Counted from the stretch's first letter, positions 24,284 through 33,967 are shown. The stretch is DNA of 64,000 nt from Muribaculaceae bacterium Isolate-036 (Harlan) (GCA_003833075.1 RIAY01000002.1:62001-126000), one strand, 5' to 3'. Program-made: numbers and translations. The notes: generated by a model from the sequence alone, not told the origin.

Positions 24284-25525
24284 TTAAATATTCATAGCAA
24301 GGTCTGCGGTGTGAAGGCCTGTAAGTATAGCAGTTCCCGCTCCTGAATCTTCCTTGAGAGAATTGCAGTGGGCGAGTGTCGAGCCTGCGACAAAGAGATT
24401 CTTGATTTTTATTCCCTTTAACGAGGGGTGAAAATCATTGTCAATTTCAACGCCATATTCCATATAAGGTTGAGCGTCAAAGAAATTAAAGGCATACCAT
24501 TCATCGCGATTGGAAGAATAATTCACATCAAGTCCGAATACAGGTTCGTAAAAATCGTGTGGATTTGATTTGATTCCTTCTCCGAAGATATTGCCGGAAG
24601 CAAGTATAAATGCATCCGCATGAAGATGGTCTTCCCCGAAGTTGGTAGTTACCAATGCCTTGACTATTCCGTCTTCAATAATCCCTTTTTCCACTCTGTC
24701 ACCGAGAATGTATGTACCACCTAATTTCTCGAAGTAGTGCTGGAGAATATGTTGAGCGCGCAGCCCTGGAACAGAAACGGGAATTGTCGGCACACAATAA
24801 AGAGGATTGTTTACCATTTCCCGCATTCTGTCGAGCTCACGCTCATCATTGATGCCTATTACTGCCGGAATAAGAACTGACTCGTCCTTGCCTGCGCAAG
24901 AGTTGATTTTAGATGCGAATTCTTCAATGGTCGCGCGGTCCATCTGTTTGGCTATGGATGCTGCGCGCATGTCAAAGTTGGATTCGCGAAGATGTGTCAG
25001 ACGCTCAAGGTCTATTGTCTCTACTCTGCAGCAGACACCTTTCTTCTCGAGATTCTCTACCATGAAAGCCGGATAACTTTCGAGAAAACCCTTTATTGAT
25101 ACAATGAGGGCTTTTTCGAACGGTTTTTCATCAGGTTTGCTGAATGTGGGGAGTCCGTTAAGAGTAAGCCAGGAAGGACGCGGTTTGCCGAAAGGAGTAA
25201 GTGTGAAATGATTTGCCTCTGCCGAGCCGGTTACGGTTATACCGGCTTTCTGAAGCATCGCAGGTACTTCTGTCGCAAGTCTTTTGACGCGATCCTTACC
25301 CATAAGGCGGTATGGATGTTTCTCAGGCAGACGGTCTAATTCCTCCAACGGGTTGAGAACAGTCTTGTCTCCGTTTTTACCGAGAAGTCCGAATGATCCG
25401 GCGCAAAAATGCAGAGCACTCTGTCCGGAAGACACAATTGCCGTTTTCTTACCCTGCTCCGCCAGCCTGATTCCTGCTGAAAGTCCGCAAAGTCCGCCTC
25501 CAATAATTATATAATCGAATTTCAT
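24284..25525 (-). CDS. glpB: Anaerobic glycerol-3-phosphate dehydrogenase, subunit B
   Basis: The 413-residue flavoprotein has an N-terminal dinucleotide-binding motif, IIIGGGLCGLSAGIRLAEQG. A C-terminal end reads NLFVAGSTLAHCNSLKEDSGAGTAILTG, split here around the FAD-binding GAGTA. The GlpACB complex oxidizes G3P to dihydroxyacetone phosphate with menaquinone as acceptor. Its ATG overlaps the glpA stop by four bases, so translation is coupled. Confidence 0.92.
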   Translation of the reverse strand: MKFDYIIIGGGLCGLSAGIRLAEQGKKTAIVSSGQSALHFCAGSFGLLGKNGDKTVLNPLEELDRLPEKHPYRLMGKDRVKRLATEVPAMLQKAGITVTGSAEANHFTLTPFGKPRPSWLTLNGLPTFSKPDEKPFEKALIVSIKGFLESYPAFMVENLEKKGVCCRVETIDLERLTHLRESNFDMRAASIAKQMDRATIEEFASKINSCAGKDESVLIPAVIGINDERELDRMREMVNNPLYCVPTIPVSVPGLRAQHILQHYFEKLGGTYILGDRVEKGIIEDGIVKALVTTNFGEDHLHADAFILASGNIFGEGIKSNPHDFYEPVFGLDVNYSSNRDEWYAFNFFDAQPYMEYGVEIDNDFHPSLKGIKIKNLFVAGSTLAHCNSLKEDSGAGTAILTGLHTADLAMNI

Positions 25526-27171
25526 TGCGCAGAAGTAATTTTAGTTTCATCACTGTTTTCAGTCTCCATTCCGCATACGCCTTCATATATACATGAAGTG
25601 AAATACGCTTCGGCGAGGGAACGTCCCCATGCCACCGGTCTGACTCCCTTCCATCGTTCCTGTAAGAATGACTTCAGGTCAGTTATGGCGCGTTCGTTGC
25701 CGAATTTCAGACCTAATATTGCCGCTGCTCTCGATGCGCATATTCCACCCTGACATGTACCCATGCCGAGGCGTGTGCGACGGCGCAGATTAACAAGATT
25801 ATTGACATGAAGGGTGTCGATAGCGTATTTTATTTCGCCAACAGAAACCTGTTCACATTCGCAGACAAGCGCGTCATCGGCGTCAGAGTCATATTTTATC
25901 AGAGATGACAGGGAGCCGTGACGTTCGCGTGCCGCAATCTGTCCGGTGCCCATGTCGATGATGTGTCTTTTGGAGTCGGAGGGGTTCTCCTTTGTGAGTT
26001 CCGAACCGGGAAGCGGGTCTACGGCTGTAGTGCATGCCGCATCGACTCCGAGTTTTTTACATACCATGTCGGTTGCGGTTTCCGCCATCAGGCGGTATGT
26101 CATTAGCTTGCCGCCGGAAATGGTGACGAATCCTTCGACCCCATCACGCGTTGCATGGTCAAGACATACAATGCCTCGGGAGATTTTTCGTCCTGTCGGG
26201 TCTGAATCATCTGCAATGAGAGGTCTTACTCCGGCATATGCTCTGAGTATTCTTGTCCATGAAAGGGAGGGTACAAGCTGACAGCCTTGATTGAGGAGAA
26301 TGTCAACTTCCTCCTGAGTCACTTCCATATTGTCAACCTCGTCATAGGGTATTCTGCTGGAAGTAGTGCCGATTAGTGAAATGGTATCGCCAGGCACGAG
26401 AATATCTGCGTCAGCCGGTTTGCGACAGCGGTTGATGACCATATTGTTGACACGGTGCCCGAAAATCAGGAGCGCTCCCTTTGCCGGGAACATATTGATT
26501 GTGATTCCTGCCTGTTGTGCAATGCCATGGCTCCAGATGCCGCCGGCATTGACAGTGATTCGCGCTCTGATTTCCTTCTCTTCGCCCGTGATCGAGTTTC
26601 TGACCTTCACACCGATTACCCTGCCGTTATCCTGAATCAGCTCCACCACCTCATGGTATGTGAGCACATCTGCTCCATGGATGCGGGCGTCAAGTACGTT
26701 TGCCGTAGTAAGGCGGAAGGGATCTATCGCTCCGTCAGGAACGTATACCGCACCGATTATATCCGGATTCACAGCCGGCTCTATGCGTATCACGTCTTTG
26801 GGGTCAAGCTGACGGGCATCAATTCCGGCAGCATGGCATGATTCTATGAATGTCTTCTGATAACCCAGGTCATCTTCTGGCAAAGTCACAAAAAGTCCGC
26901 CGGTCTCTTCAACGCAGTGAGCGGCAATTTTGCGAAGAATCATGTTTTCCCGGATGCATTCGGTGGCAGACTCGTGGTCTGTCACTGCATAACGGGCTCC
27001 ACTATGTAGCAGACCGTGGTTTCTGCCGGTCGCTCCCGCCGTGAAGTCAAGGCGCTCGATGAGCATGACTTTAAGACCACGCTTTGCGCAGTCTCTGGCA
27101 GTTCCGGCACCAGTGGCGCCGCCACCGATCACGATCACATCGTATTCTTTGTTTTTCAGGTCGACATTCAT
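25522..27171 (-). CDS. glpA: Anaerobic glycerol-3-phosphate dehydrogenase, subunit A
   Basis: The 549-residue catalytic subunit starts with an FAD motif (VIVIGGGATGAGTARD). It has the DAO fold, including GATGRNHGLLHSGARY. It ends in a BFD-like [2Fe-2S] domain with CECEQVSVGEIKYA and GTCQGGICASR. It oxidizes sn-glycerol 3-phosphate to DHAP. It is the first gene of the leftward operon glpA-glpB-glpC-glpT and is divergent from glpR, with a clear promoter upstream. Confidence 0.95.
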   Translation of the reverse strand: MNVDLKNKEYDVIVIGGGATGAGTARDCAKRGLKVMLIERLDFTAGATGRNHGLLHSGARYAVTDHESATECIRENMILRKIAAHCVEETGGLFVTLPEDDLGYQKTFIESCHAAGIDARQLDPKDVIRIEPAVNPDIIGAVYVPDGAIDPFRLTTANVLDARIHGADVLTYHEVVELIQDNGRVIGVKVRNSITGEEKEIRARITVNAGGIWSHGIAQQAGITINMFPAKGALLIFGHRVNNMVINRCRKPADADILVPGDTISLIGTTSSRIPYDEVDNMEVTQEEVDILLNQGCQLVPSLSWTRILRAYAGVRPLIADDSDPTGRKISRGIVCLDHATRDGVEGFVTISGGKLMTYRLMAETATDMVCKKLGVDAACTTAVDPLPGSELTKENPSDSKRHIIDMGTGQIAARERHGSLSSLIKYDSDADDALVCECEQVSVGEIKYAIDTLHVNNLVNLRRRTRLGMGTCQGGICASRAAAILGLKFGNERAITDLKSFLQERWKGVRPVAWGRSLAEAYFTSCIYEGVCGMETENSDETKITSAQ

Positions 27172-27221
27172 TTATTATACCGTAAGTCAGGTTTCGATGT
27201 TATACAAATTTGTTTTCACTG

Positions 27222-27253
27222 CAAAAGTAAATAACTTTCTTTTAATAAGCAAA
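27222..27253 (-). promoter_or_regulatory. glpA operon promoter
   Basis: On the minus strand TTTG (27253-27250) is followed after exactly 20 bp by TACTTTTG (27229-27222). This matches the Bacteroidetes promoter consensus in both boxes and in spacing. The start of transcription would be near 27215, about 45 bases before the glpA ATG. Confidence 0.7.
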
Positions 27254-27283
27254 AATATTACGAAAAAAATAGGTATTTACTTT
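27224..27283. promoter_or_regulatory. Inverted repeat over the glpA promoter (candidate GlpR operator)
   Basis: AAAGTAAATA at 27224-27233 recurs as its exact reverse complement TATTTACTTT at 27274-27283. The match extends to 12 of 13 bases if flanks are counted. The left copy covers the -7 box of glpA. A DeoR-type repressor bound at both sites could loop across the promoter. No match to the E. coli GlpR operator is seen. Confidence 0.35.
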
Positions 27284-27390
27284 GAGTTATTTGAAAATTT
27301 AACGTTTACCTTATACTTTAGGTTGAGTAGCTGCTATTCTTTAATATCAAGAAAATATCGGAAAAATACAAATTTAACATATTTTAAAGG

Positions 27391-27418
27391 TTGTATTGCA
27401 ACTCTTTTATTAATTTTG
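27391..27418 (+). promoter_or_regulatory. glpR promoter
   Basis: TTG at 27391-27393 and TAATTTTG at 27411-27418 are 17 bp apart, at the short end of the Bacteroidetes spacing range. The start would be about 20 bases before the glpR ATG. Confidence 0.5.
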
Positions 27419-27443
27419 AAAGAAATATAGATAATAGAGCATA

Positions 27444-28211
27444 ATGACAAAAGAAGAGAGACATAACCTGATATTTCAGACACTTCTGAGACAGGAGTCT
27501 GCATCTGTAGGGGAACTATCCGCCCAGCTGCAGGTATCTGCCGTGACAATACGCAAAGACCTCAGTGAGCTTGAGGCGGCGAAAAAGTTATATCGAAGCC
27601 ATGGAAACGCAATTCTTATTGATCCATACATCAACAATAGAACGATAAGTGAAAAGGCAAAGCTTGCGAGTCATGAGAAAAGTGTAATAGGGTATTACGC
27701 GGCGCAGCTTGTGACCAAAGACGATTCCATCATAATAGCATCCGGCACAACCATGTTGTCGTTTGCGCACAGCATAGAGCCCAAACATCACCTTACTGTG
27801 GTTTCTGCATCGCTGAAAGTATCTGAGGCACTTGGTCCCAAGGAGGCTGTGGATGTGATTCAGCTTGGCGGTACATTACGCAGAAGCAGTTTGTCTGTGG
27901 TAGGACGCACTGCGGAGGTTTTTCTTGACGATATGGCATGCAGCAAGCTTTTTCTCGGAGTAGACGGTTTTGATCCCGGATTCGGAGTGACAACAACAGA
28001 CATACGCGAAGCAGATCTTAACAAAGCCATGATGCGTGCTGCGCAAAAAACAATAGTTCTTGCGGACTCTTCCAAATTCGGAAGACGAGGATTTGTCAAA
28101 ATTGCTGATTTTGACGAAATTGACATGCTTATCACTGATTCGCGTCTTCCTGACAAAGCAGCTACTTCGCTTGAGTCGCTCGGTGTTGATCTGCATATTG
28201 TGGATATTTGA
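27444..28211 (+). CDS. glpR: DeoR-family transcriptional regulator, GlpR-like
   Basis: The 255-residue protein has an N-terminal DeoR winged helix (SVGELSAQLQVSAVTIRKDL at about 19-38). A C-terminal sugar-phosphate-sensing domain contains the family blocks IIIASGTTML and KLFLGVDGF, and ends with LITDSRLPD. The family represses sugar or glycerol-phosphate operons and is released by a phosphorylated sugar. Being divergent from glpA makes G3P the likely inducer and glpABC-T the likely target. It could also affect PUL2, which begins about 200 bp behind its terminator. Confidence 0.88.
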   Translation: MTKEERHNLIFQTLLRQESASVGELSAQLQVSAVTIRKDLSELEAAKKLYRSHGNAILIDPYINNRTISEKAKLASHEKSVIGYYAAQLVTKDDSIIIASGTTMLSFAHSIEPKHHLTVVSASLKVSEALGPKEAVDVIQLGGTLRRSSLSVVGRTAEVFLDDMACSKLFLGVDGFDPGFGVTTTDIREADLNKAMMRAAQKTIVLADSSKFGRRGFVKIADFDEIDMLITDSRLPDKAATSLESLGVDLHIVDI

Positions 28212-28254
28212 TTTGAAAACCGAAGTCCAAGCGTGATATATAAATTATAAAAAT

Positions 28255-28293
28255 CTCATTTGCAGAAGATAAACTCTGTAAATGAGGTTTTTT
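28255..28293 (+). terminator. Rho-independent terminator of glpR
   Basis: CTCATTTGCAGA (28255-28266) pairs along its full length with TCTGTAAATGAG (28275-28286), including one G-T pair. An eight-base loop separates the arms and a run of six T residues follows. It is one of the clearest terminators in the window. Confidence 0.88.
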
Positions 28294-28411
28294 ATAATGT
28301 CTTTTTGTTAATCTTACATAATCCAAGTTGTCATTTTGAAGCTCTATTGTGTCAATTGATACTTATTAACATGAAATATTATAATATTCATATTTCTTAA
28401 CTAAAAAAAGT

Positions 28412-28441
28412 TTTGTTTCCTCAGTTTAGGATGTAATTTTG
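28412..28441 (+). promoter_or_regulatory. PUL2 operon promoter
   Basis: TTTG at 28412-28415 and TAATTTTG at 28434-28441 are 18 bp apart. The transcription start is expected near 28448, which gives a leader of about 240 bases before the first ATG at 28691. Confidence 0.65.
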
Positions 28442-28447
28442 CAACGT

Positions 28448-28690
28448 AAATAATCAGATACCCATTTTTTACATACACAAACGTATTTAGTTTTAAATTG
28501 AAATTGCCGATGTGCATTTATTTTAAATGAGGATGCGAGGTTTTTCCTCGTGTTTTTGACCCTACTCCGCAGACAGAGCTCCATAAGTCTCTCTGAGCGG
28601 TGTCCCCCTGATGTATATATGCCGAGAGATGACATATATTGAAGAACATAATAATTAAATTTCCATAAACCATAAATTTCAACCAACAGA
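28448..28690 (+). promoter_or_regulatory. Long structured 5' leader of PUL2
   Basis: The leader contains a small hairpin CGAGG-TTTTT-CCTCG followed by TGTTTTTG (about 28535-28558), which resembles a weak intrinsic terminator. A second hairpin (TATATATG / CATATAT) lies near 28615-28640. No known riboswitch consensus is recognised. It could attenuate the operon, but this is inferred from shape only. Confidence 0.35.
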
Positions 28691-29656
28691 ATGAAAGTAA
28701 CCAAACACATCATGTTCGGCGCAATCTTCGCGGTCGGCATGACGTTTACGTCTTGCGGAGTGGATGACAATACAAAAGATGTTCTTCCGCGTCTGAACGT
28801 AGACAAATCTATTGTGCAGGTGATTCAGGATGGAAAGCTGAAGTCGGGTTCACCGGCAACCATCAACATCACCTCCAACAAAGGCTACACGATAACGAGT
28901 GACAGCGAATGGCTGAGCGTGGACCGACCCGAAGGTCAGGGACGGGTCACAGTAGAGATTGTAGCTGAACCGAATGAATCAGGAGCGGAGCGTACGGGCC
29001 ATCTGAAAATTTCATCGCTGAATATTTCTGAGATAGTCACAGTCAATCAGAATCTTGAACTTAATCTTGATGACAAACTTGAAATCGGACATGTTTATTT
29101 CTATGACGATTTCCACTGGGCAATAGACGGTTCTGATGCGGTTGCGATAAAAGCAGCTGGAGACCAGCGTAATATCTACACTTATACCGCATGGACCGGA
29201 GATGATCCCCTCCCTGTGTTCAAAGCTAATTACGAGGACTTCAATTCAAATGCCAAAACCGTTTACACGCAAGACGGCTATCTTAAATTCAACAAGACAA
29301 ACACCCTCACCGCGATTTCTCCCAAGGTAAATGGAGTCGAGTCCGGCAAGACTTCGGCAGTTCGAGTCAGCTTCAGAGCGGCTTTTCAGGACAAAAGCAC
29401 AAAGATTGCCGTCGGTGTGATAGGGCAGGGACAGATCAAAGACAGCGAGCAAATCGAAGGGGGATGTGTCAGCCCGCAGCTTATCACGCCTGATGCCACA
29501 TGGAAATGGTATGATGTTTCTGTGGATATTGCAGGTCTGGCAGGAGAAGATAAAGTTGTTGTCGGACCTATCGAGTTCATTCGCGACAACGTTACAAGCT
29601 CAGGAACATTCCGATGGTTCCTCGATGACCTTAAAATCGAGAAAATAGCGAATTGA
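28691..29656 (+). CDS. BACON-domain surface lipoprotein (PUL2, first paralog)
   Basis: The 321-residue lipoprotein has lipobox TFTSC near residue 22. One BACON domain follows (about 45-120; SDSEWLSVDRPEGQG is typical). The C-terminal domain of about 190 residues runs from VYFYDDFHWA to WFLDDLKIEK, and its function I do not recognise. BACON domains are found in Bacteroidetes carbohydrate-handling proteins, often as spacers. By position it is probably a surface glycan-binding protein for PUL2. The C-terminal domain recurs in the next, frameshifted gene with the shared pattern VYF-DD--WA, DGYLKF-K and F-DD-K. Confidence 0.82.
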   Translation: MKVTKHIMFGAIFAVGMTFTSCGVDDNTKDVLPRLNVDKSIVQVIQDGKLKSGSPATINITSNKGYTITSDSEWLSVDRPEGQGRVTVEIVAEPNESGAERTGHLKISSLNISEIVTVNQNLELNLDDKLEIGHVYFYDDFHWAIDGSDAVAIKAAGDQRNIYTYTAWTGDDPLPVFKANYEDFNSNAKTVYTQDGYLKFNKTNTLTAISPKVNGVESGKTSAVRVSFRAAFQDKSTKIAVGVIGQGQIKDSEQIEGGCVSPQLITPDATWKWYDVSVDIAGLAGEDKVVVGPIEFIRDNVTSSGTFRWFLDDLKIEKIAN

Positions 29657-29732
29657 TACAACTGATGCAAACAACGGGAACTTTCTGCATTCAGGCAGTT
29701 CCTGGAAATACTACTGATTTTCAAACATAATC

Positions 29733-30997
29733 ATGAAACTGAAAAAAATATTAAGCATAGCTGTTCTCTCGTCTGTGACAGCGGTTTGTGCCGTGTCGTG
29801 CAGTGAAGACGAGTTGCCGGGTTTTGTTCATGCCGACAAGCGTGAGGTTAAACTTGAAAATACGGGTCTTACATCTTCCGGAGACCAGGCTCTTGTGGTG
29901 TTGGCGGCAAACAACGACTGGCATGTTTCGCGCAAAGACGAATGGTTGCACATATCGCATGAGTCAGGAGCGAGAGGCAGACACAATCTATTTATTTCGG
30001 CAGATCCTAATACATCGTCAAAAAGCCGTCTCGGTTTTATAGAGATCGACATGGCAGGGAAGACAGAGCAGTTTGCAGTGACACAGAACGGATTTGACTA
30101 TATCCTCGAGATAGACAGGACAAGTATCGAACTTGATATTGACGGGGCAGCAGCACAACCTGGTTCACATATCCGACAGTTACAGCAAACTCATCATGGA
30201 CAATAAATGTTCCTTCAGATTGCGGATGGCTGAAAGTGACTCCCGCGAGCGGAGAGGCAGGCGAGACTCCTGTCGTTTTCTCTGCCGATGAGAATACGAG
30301 TGGTTCTGACCGCATGGTTTCTCTTGCTATAATCGAAGGAGACATGGAGAAGACATTCAGTGTCTGTCAGTCAGGCACACGAGTGATGTTTGATGACAAA
30401 ACTGTCGGATTTGTATATTTCATCGATGATATGGAGTGGGCTACAGGTGGAAACGACCAGGTAGGATCTATAAATGGTTCTGCAAATTCCACACTTCCTA
30501 TATATAGCGCGGCTAATGTCGGTATAAAGGTGGAATTTGACAAGCGATATTTCGATTTTAACGCTGCCGGATCATCAGTATATGCCGCCGATGGTTATCT
30601 TAAGTTCGGCAAGGGAAACAACCAGAATGCATTCATGCTCAAGGAGCCGCTTGATATTCCTGCGGATAAAAAAGCGAATGTGGCGATATCTTTCCGTCTG
30701 GCTAAAAACGGAACCGACAAGTTTACAGTTTCCGTTGCCATCGATGGTCCAGGAGAAATCGAGAATGCAGTCAACGACGAACTAAGTCTTAGCGCGCCTT
30801 GTGTGCCGGTGGATAATTCCGACAAGACAATAAACTGGCAGTGGAAAGACTTTACCGTAAATGTAAACGGAGTCACAGCGGAAACAAAAATAATAATCGG
30901 TGAGACACAATACATAATCGATGGTTTTAAGACCCGTTCCGGATATTTCCGTGGATTCATCGATGACATCAAAGTGACAAGAACAGCCAACAACTAA
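29733..30997 (+). pseudogene. BACON-domain lipoprotein, frameshifted (PUL2, second paralog)
   Basis: The first part (29733-30206) encodes a lipoprotein signal (VSCSE), one BACON domain and the start of a second (EIDRTSIELDIDG), then runs into TAA. The rest continues in another frame to 30997. Read from 30143, that frame gives TVTANSSWTINV and CGWLKVTPASGEAGE, the missing part of the second BACON domain, then a C-terminal domain related to the preceding gene. The frame change lies between 30143 and 30203 and is equal to losing one base. No long homopolymer is present. It may be a real mutation, phase-type variation or a sequencing error. The intact protein would have about 420 residues. Confidence 0.8.
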
Positions 30998-31015
30998 CCA
31001 ATATCAGGTAAATAA

Positions 31016-33967
31016 ATGAAACTCAAGATAAGAAACAATAAATACACTCGGTTCTATTGCGTTTCGGCGCTTTTGGCGGCAGGCTCGTTTGCAGCGATTG
31101 CCGAAGAGATTTCCGGAACCGTATTCGATAAGGACGGTGAGCCGATGATCGGTGCTACGGTAATGGTGGAAGGCACCAGAAAAGCCGTGGTAGTTGATAT
31201 CGATGGAAAATTCAATATTGACGCTGATCCCGGTCAATCCTTGAAAATCACATATGTAGGCATGATGGGTCAGACCGTAAAGGTTCAGAAGGGTAAGACT
31301 ACTTACGAAATCATTCTACAGAGTGATGACCAGACCCTGGAGCAAGTGGTAGTGGTCGGATACGGCACCATGGAGAAGAAGAGGGTGACGTCTTCCATAA
31401 CATCCATTTCAGGCGACAATCTTATGACGGGTCTTGGCGGCTCCACAGTAGCCACTGCTCTTCAGGGAAAAGTGTCAGGTCTGACAATAGGCGGTTCTTC
31501 ATCGCCAAACTCGACCAATGACTATCAGTTGAGAGGTGTGTCTTCTGTCAAGGCGGGAAATTCTCCTCTTGTGGTTATCGACGGAATACCGGGTGGTGAC
31601 CTTCGTGCCGTCAACCAGGAGGATATCGAATCTATCGATGTGCTCAAAGACGCATCCGCGGGAGCCATATATGGTACACGTGCATCGGCAGGTGTGATTC
31701 TTGTCACCACCAAAAAGGCGAAAGAAGGGAAGGCAACCGTGACGTACAACATGGAACTGTCTGTAGAGAGCGCACGCAAACGGCTTGAAACACTCAACTC
31801 TCAGGAATATATCGAGCTCGGGCGCGGATATGATTACGGATATGACACAGACTGGTATCATCAGCTTACACGCAATAATCCCTTCTCTCACCGTCACTCC
31901 GTGACAATGACAGGAGGAACCAAGGCACTTCAGCTTTACAGTTCTCTTTCATATTCCGATCAGAAAGGTATTGTGATCGGAGACGGTCGAAAGGATTACT
32001 CGGCGCGTCTTAACGGAAGATACTCATTGTGGGATAATCGTCTTCAGATCGGATTGCGCATGCAATACCGCGAGGCACACCGTGACCAGCGCAACAGTGC
32101 TGGTGCGTTCGAGCAGGCACTGGCGCTTAATCCGACAACTCCGCTGATGGATCCCGAGAATCCCTTCAGATATAATGTGAATCAATACGGCATAGGAACA
32201 CTATATAACCCTGTGGCAAACATCAACGACCAGGAATATTCAGGCACAGACCAATGGTTTATGGGAGACGCAAACATAAAGTTTGAGATTCTTCCCGGTT
32301 TCAATATACAGGCTACAGCCGGTGTTGACCGACGCCAGTGGGTAAAGACACTCTATTACAACCAGTATCATCGTTACAGCGTCAATTCTGGAAAGCTCGG
32401 GCAGGGTTCTCACAGCTATAGCAAATCAATGAATCTGTCTTATGAGGCATATGCGTCGTATACTAAAGATTTTCTCGATGATCATCATATCGATGCTGTT
32501 GCCGGATGGAGCTTCTTCGAGGAAAAAGGTACAGAGGCATTCAGCATGACAAACCGCAACTTTATAGTTGACGGAGTCGGTCCATGGGATATGGGTGCAG
32601 GTTCGGATCTTACCGACGGATATGCGGAGATGTCTTCAAGCAAGTCTGCCCGCGAAAGACTCATGTCTTATTTCGCTCGTGTCAATTATTCATATGACGA
32701 CAAATATATAGCAACAGTGAGCTATCGCCGCGAGGGAAGCTCCAAGTTCGGAAAAAATCATCGTTGGGGAAATTTCTGGTCTGTGTCTGCCGGATGGCGT
32801 CTTAACAGAGAAAAATTCCTTCAGGATGTAGAGTGGCTCAATGACCTCAAACTTCGTGTCGGATATGGCGTGACCGGTAATAATAATTTCGGTTCGGGCT
32901 ACACAGTTAGAAACTATGACCAAAGCGGCATGTTCCCTAATCCCGGAGGAGTATGGGTCCCCGCATATGGTTCTGCACGCAATATCAATCCTGATCTTAA
33001 ATGGGAGGAAAAGAAGGAGCTTAATGTCGGTGTGGATTTCTCGTTCTTCGGAGGTCGCCTTTCCGGTAAATTCGACTGGTTCAACCGCAGGGTGGACGAC
33101 ATGCTTTTCTCTGTTACGGCTCCGGTGCCTCCTATGGTGCAGAAAACCGTAATGAAGAATGTCGGAACTCTTGACAACAAAGGATGGGAGTTCGAGCTTT
33201 CGGGACGCATATTCCAGCAGGCTGATTTCGATTGGGATGCTACGGTGCGTTTCAGCCAGAGCAGCAGTAAAATCAAGAACCTTGGAGAAGCCGGTTCGCA
33301 GATTCTGTCTGACGCACTGCCGAGCTCAATGGGATATACACACAAAATCGTGAACGGTCAGGAAATCGGTAAATTCTGGCTATTCAAATATGCGGGTCTC
33401 GATGAAAACGGAAAATGGCTTATATATGACAAAGACAACAACATTGTTCCTGCCGCCGGCAACACCACAGACGAGAACAAGCATTATGTCGGCAACGGTG
33501 TTCCCAAGCTGATTTTCTCGATGGATCACAATTTCCGTTACAAGAATTTCGATCTCGGGATCAGCTGCCGTTCATGGATCAAATATGATGTGTTTGACGA
33601 GACTGAGCTTTACTATGGTCTTAAAGGACAGCAGGGAATCAATGTGCTTAAGTCTGCATATGGCAAGAACGCCGCCATCAACGATAACCGCATAACAACC
33701 GATTACTTCCTTCAGGATGCGACATTCTTCAAAATCGATGCAATCTCGCTCGGCTATACCCTTGACCTGTCGAAATGGCAGAAATATGTCAGCAGTGCGC
33801 GTTTTTACGTTACCGCCCGCGATGTCGCAACTTTTACCAGATACAAGGGGTATAATCCGGAGCAGAATGTAAACGGACTCTTCCCCGGACTTGCAGGTTT
33901 CCAGGATGTCCGCTCCATGTATCCGCAGACGATACGCTGGACTTTCGGTATGCAGCTTAAATTTTAA
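31016..33967 (+). CDS. SusC-like TonB-dependent outer-membrane transporter (PUL2)
   Basis: At 983 residues this is slightly short for SusC. A signal peptide ends near IAEE. It is followed by the carboxypeptidase-like domain (SGTVFDKDGEPMIGATVMVE), the EQVVVVGYGTMEKKRVTSSI region, the plug (VVIDGIPGGD, IESIDVLKDASAGAIYG) and a barrel ending in QLKF. It imports the PUL2 ligand across the outer membrane using TonB. It follows the broken lipoprotein gene by 18 bp and precedes susD by 25 bp. Confidence 0.95.
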   Translation: MKLKIRNNKYTRFYCVSALLAAGSFAAIAEEISGTVFDKDGEPMIGATVMVEGTRKAVVVDIDGKFNIDADPGQSLKITYVGMMGQTVKVQKGKTTYEIILQSDDQTLEQVVVVGYGTMEKKRVTSSITSISGDNLMTGLGGSTVATALQGKVSGLTIGGSSSPNSTNDYQLRGVSSVKAGNSPLVVIDGIPGGDLRAVNQEDIESIDVLKDASAGAIYGTRASAGVILVTTKKAKEGKATVTYNMELSVESARKRLETLNSQEYIELGRGYDYGYDTDWYHQLTRNNPFSHRHSVTMTGGTKALQLYSSLSYSDQKGIVIGDGRKDYSARLNGRYSLWDNRLQIGLRMQYREAHRDQRNSAGAFEQALALNPTTPLMDPENPFRYNVNQYGIGTLYNPVANINDQEYSGTDQWFMGDANIKFEILPGFNIQATAGVDRRQWVKTLYYNQYHRYSVNSGKLGQGSHSYSKSMNLSYEAYASYTKDFLDDHHIDAVAGWSFFEEKGTEAFSMTNRNFIVDGVGPWDMGAGSDLTDGYAEMSSSKSARERLMSYFARVNYSYDDKYIATVSYRREGSSKFGKNHRWGNFWSVSAGWRLNREKFLQDVEWLNDLKLRVGYGVTGNNNFGSGYTVRNYDQSGMFPNPGGVWVPAYGSARNINPDLKWEEKKELNVGVDFSFFGGRLSGKFDWFNRRVDDMLFSVTAPVPPMVQKTVMKNVGTLDNKGWEFELSGRIFQQADFDWDATVRFSQSSSKIKNLGEAGSQILSDALPSSMGYTHKIVNGQEIGKFWLFKYAGLDENGKWLIYDKDNNIVPAAGNTTDENKHYVGNGVPKLIFSMDHNFRYKNFDLGISCRSWIKYDVFDETELYYGLKGQQGINVLKSAYGKNAAINDNRITTDYFLQDATFFKIDAISLGYTLDLSKWQKYVSSARFYVTARDVATFTRYKGYNPEQNVNGLFPGLAGFQDVRSMYPQTIRWTFGMQLKF

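Larger units (their letters stand above)
28212..28690. other. Intergenic region between glpR and PUL2
   Basis: In order, this 479-bp gap holds the glpR terminator (28255-28293), an AT-rich spacer, the PUL2 promoter (28412-28441) and a long 5' leader. No ORF with coding character is present. Confidence 0.7.

Noticed and set aside
30143..30203. Programmed ribosomal frameshift in the BACON lipoprotein
   Set aside because: No slippery heptamer or strong downstream stem was found; a mutation or sequencing error is simpler.
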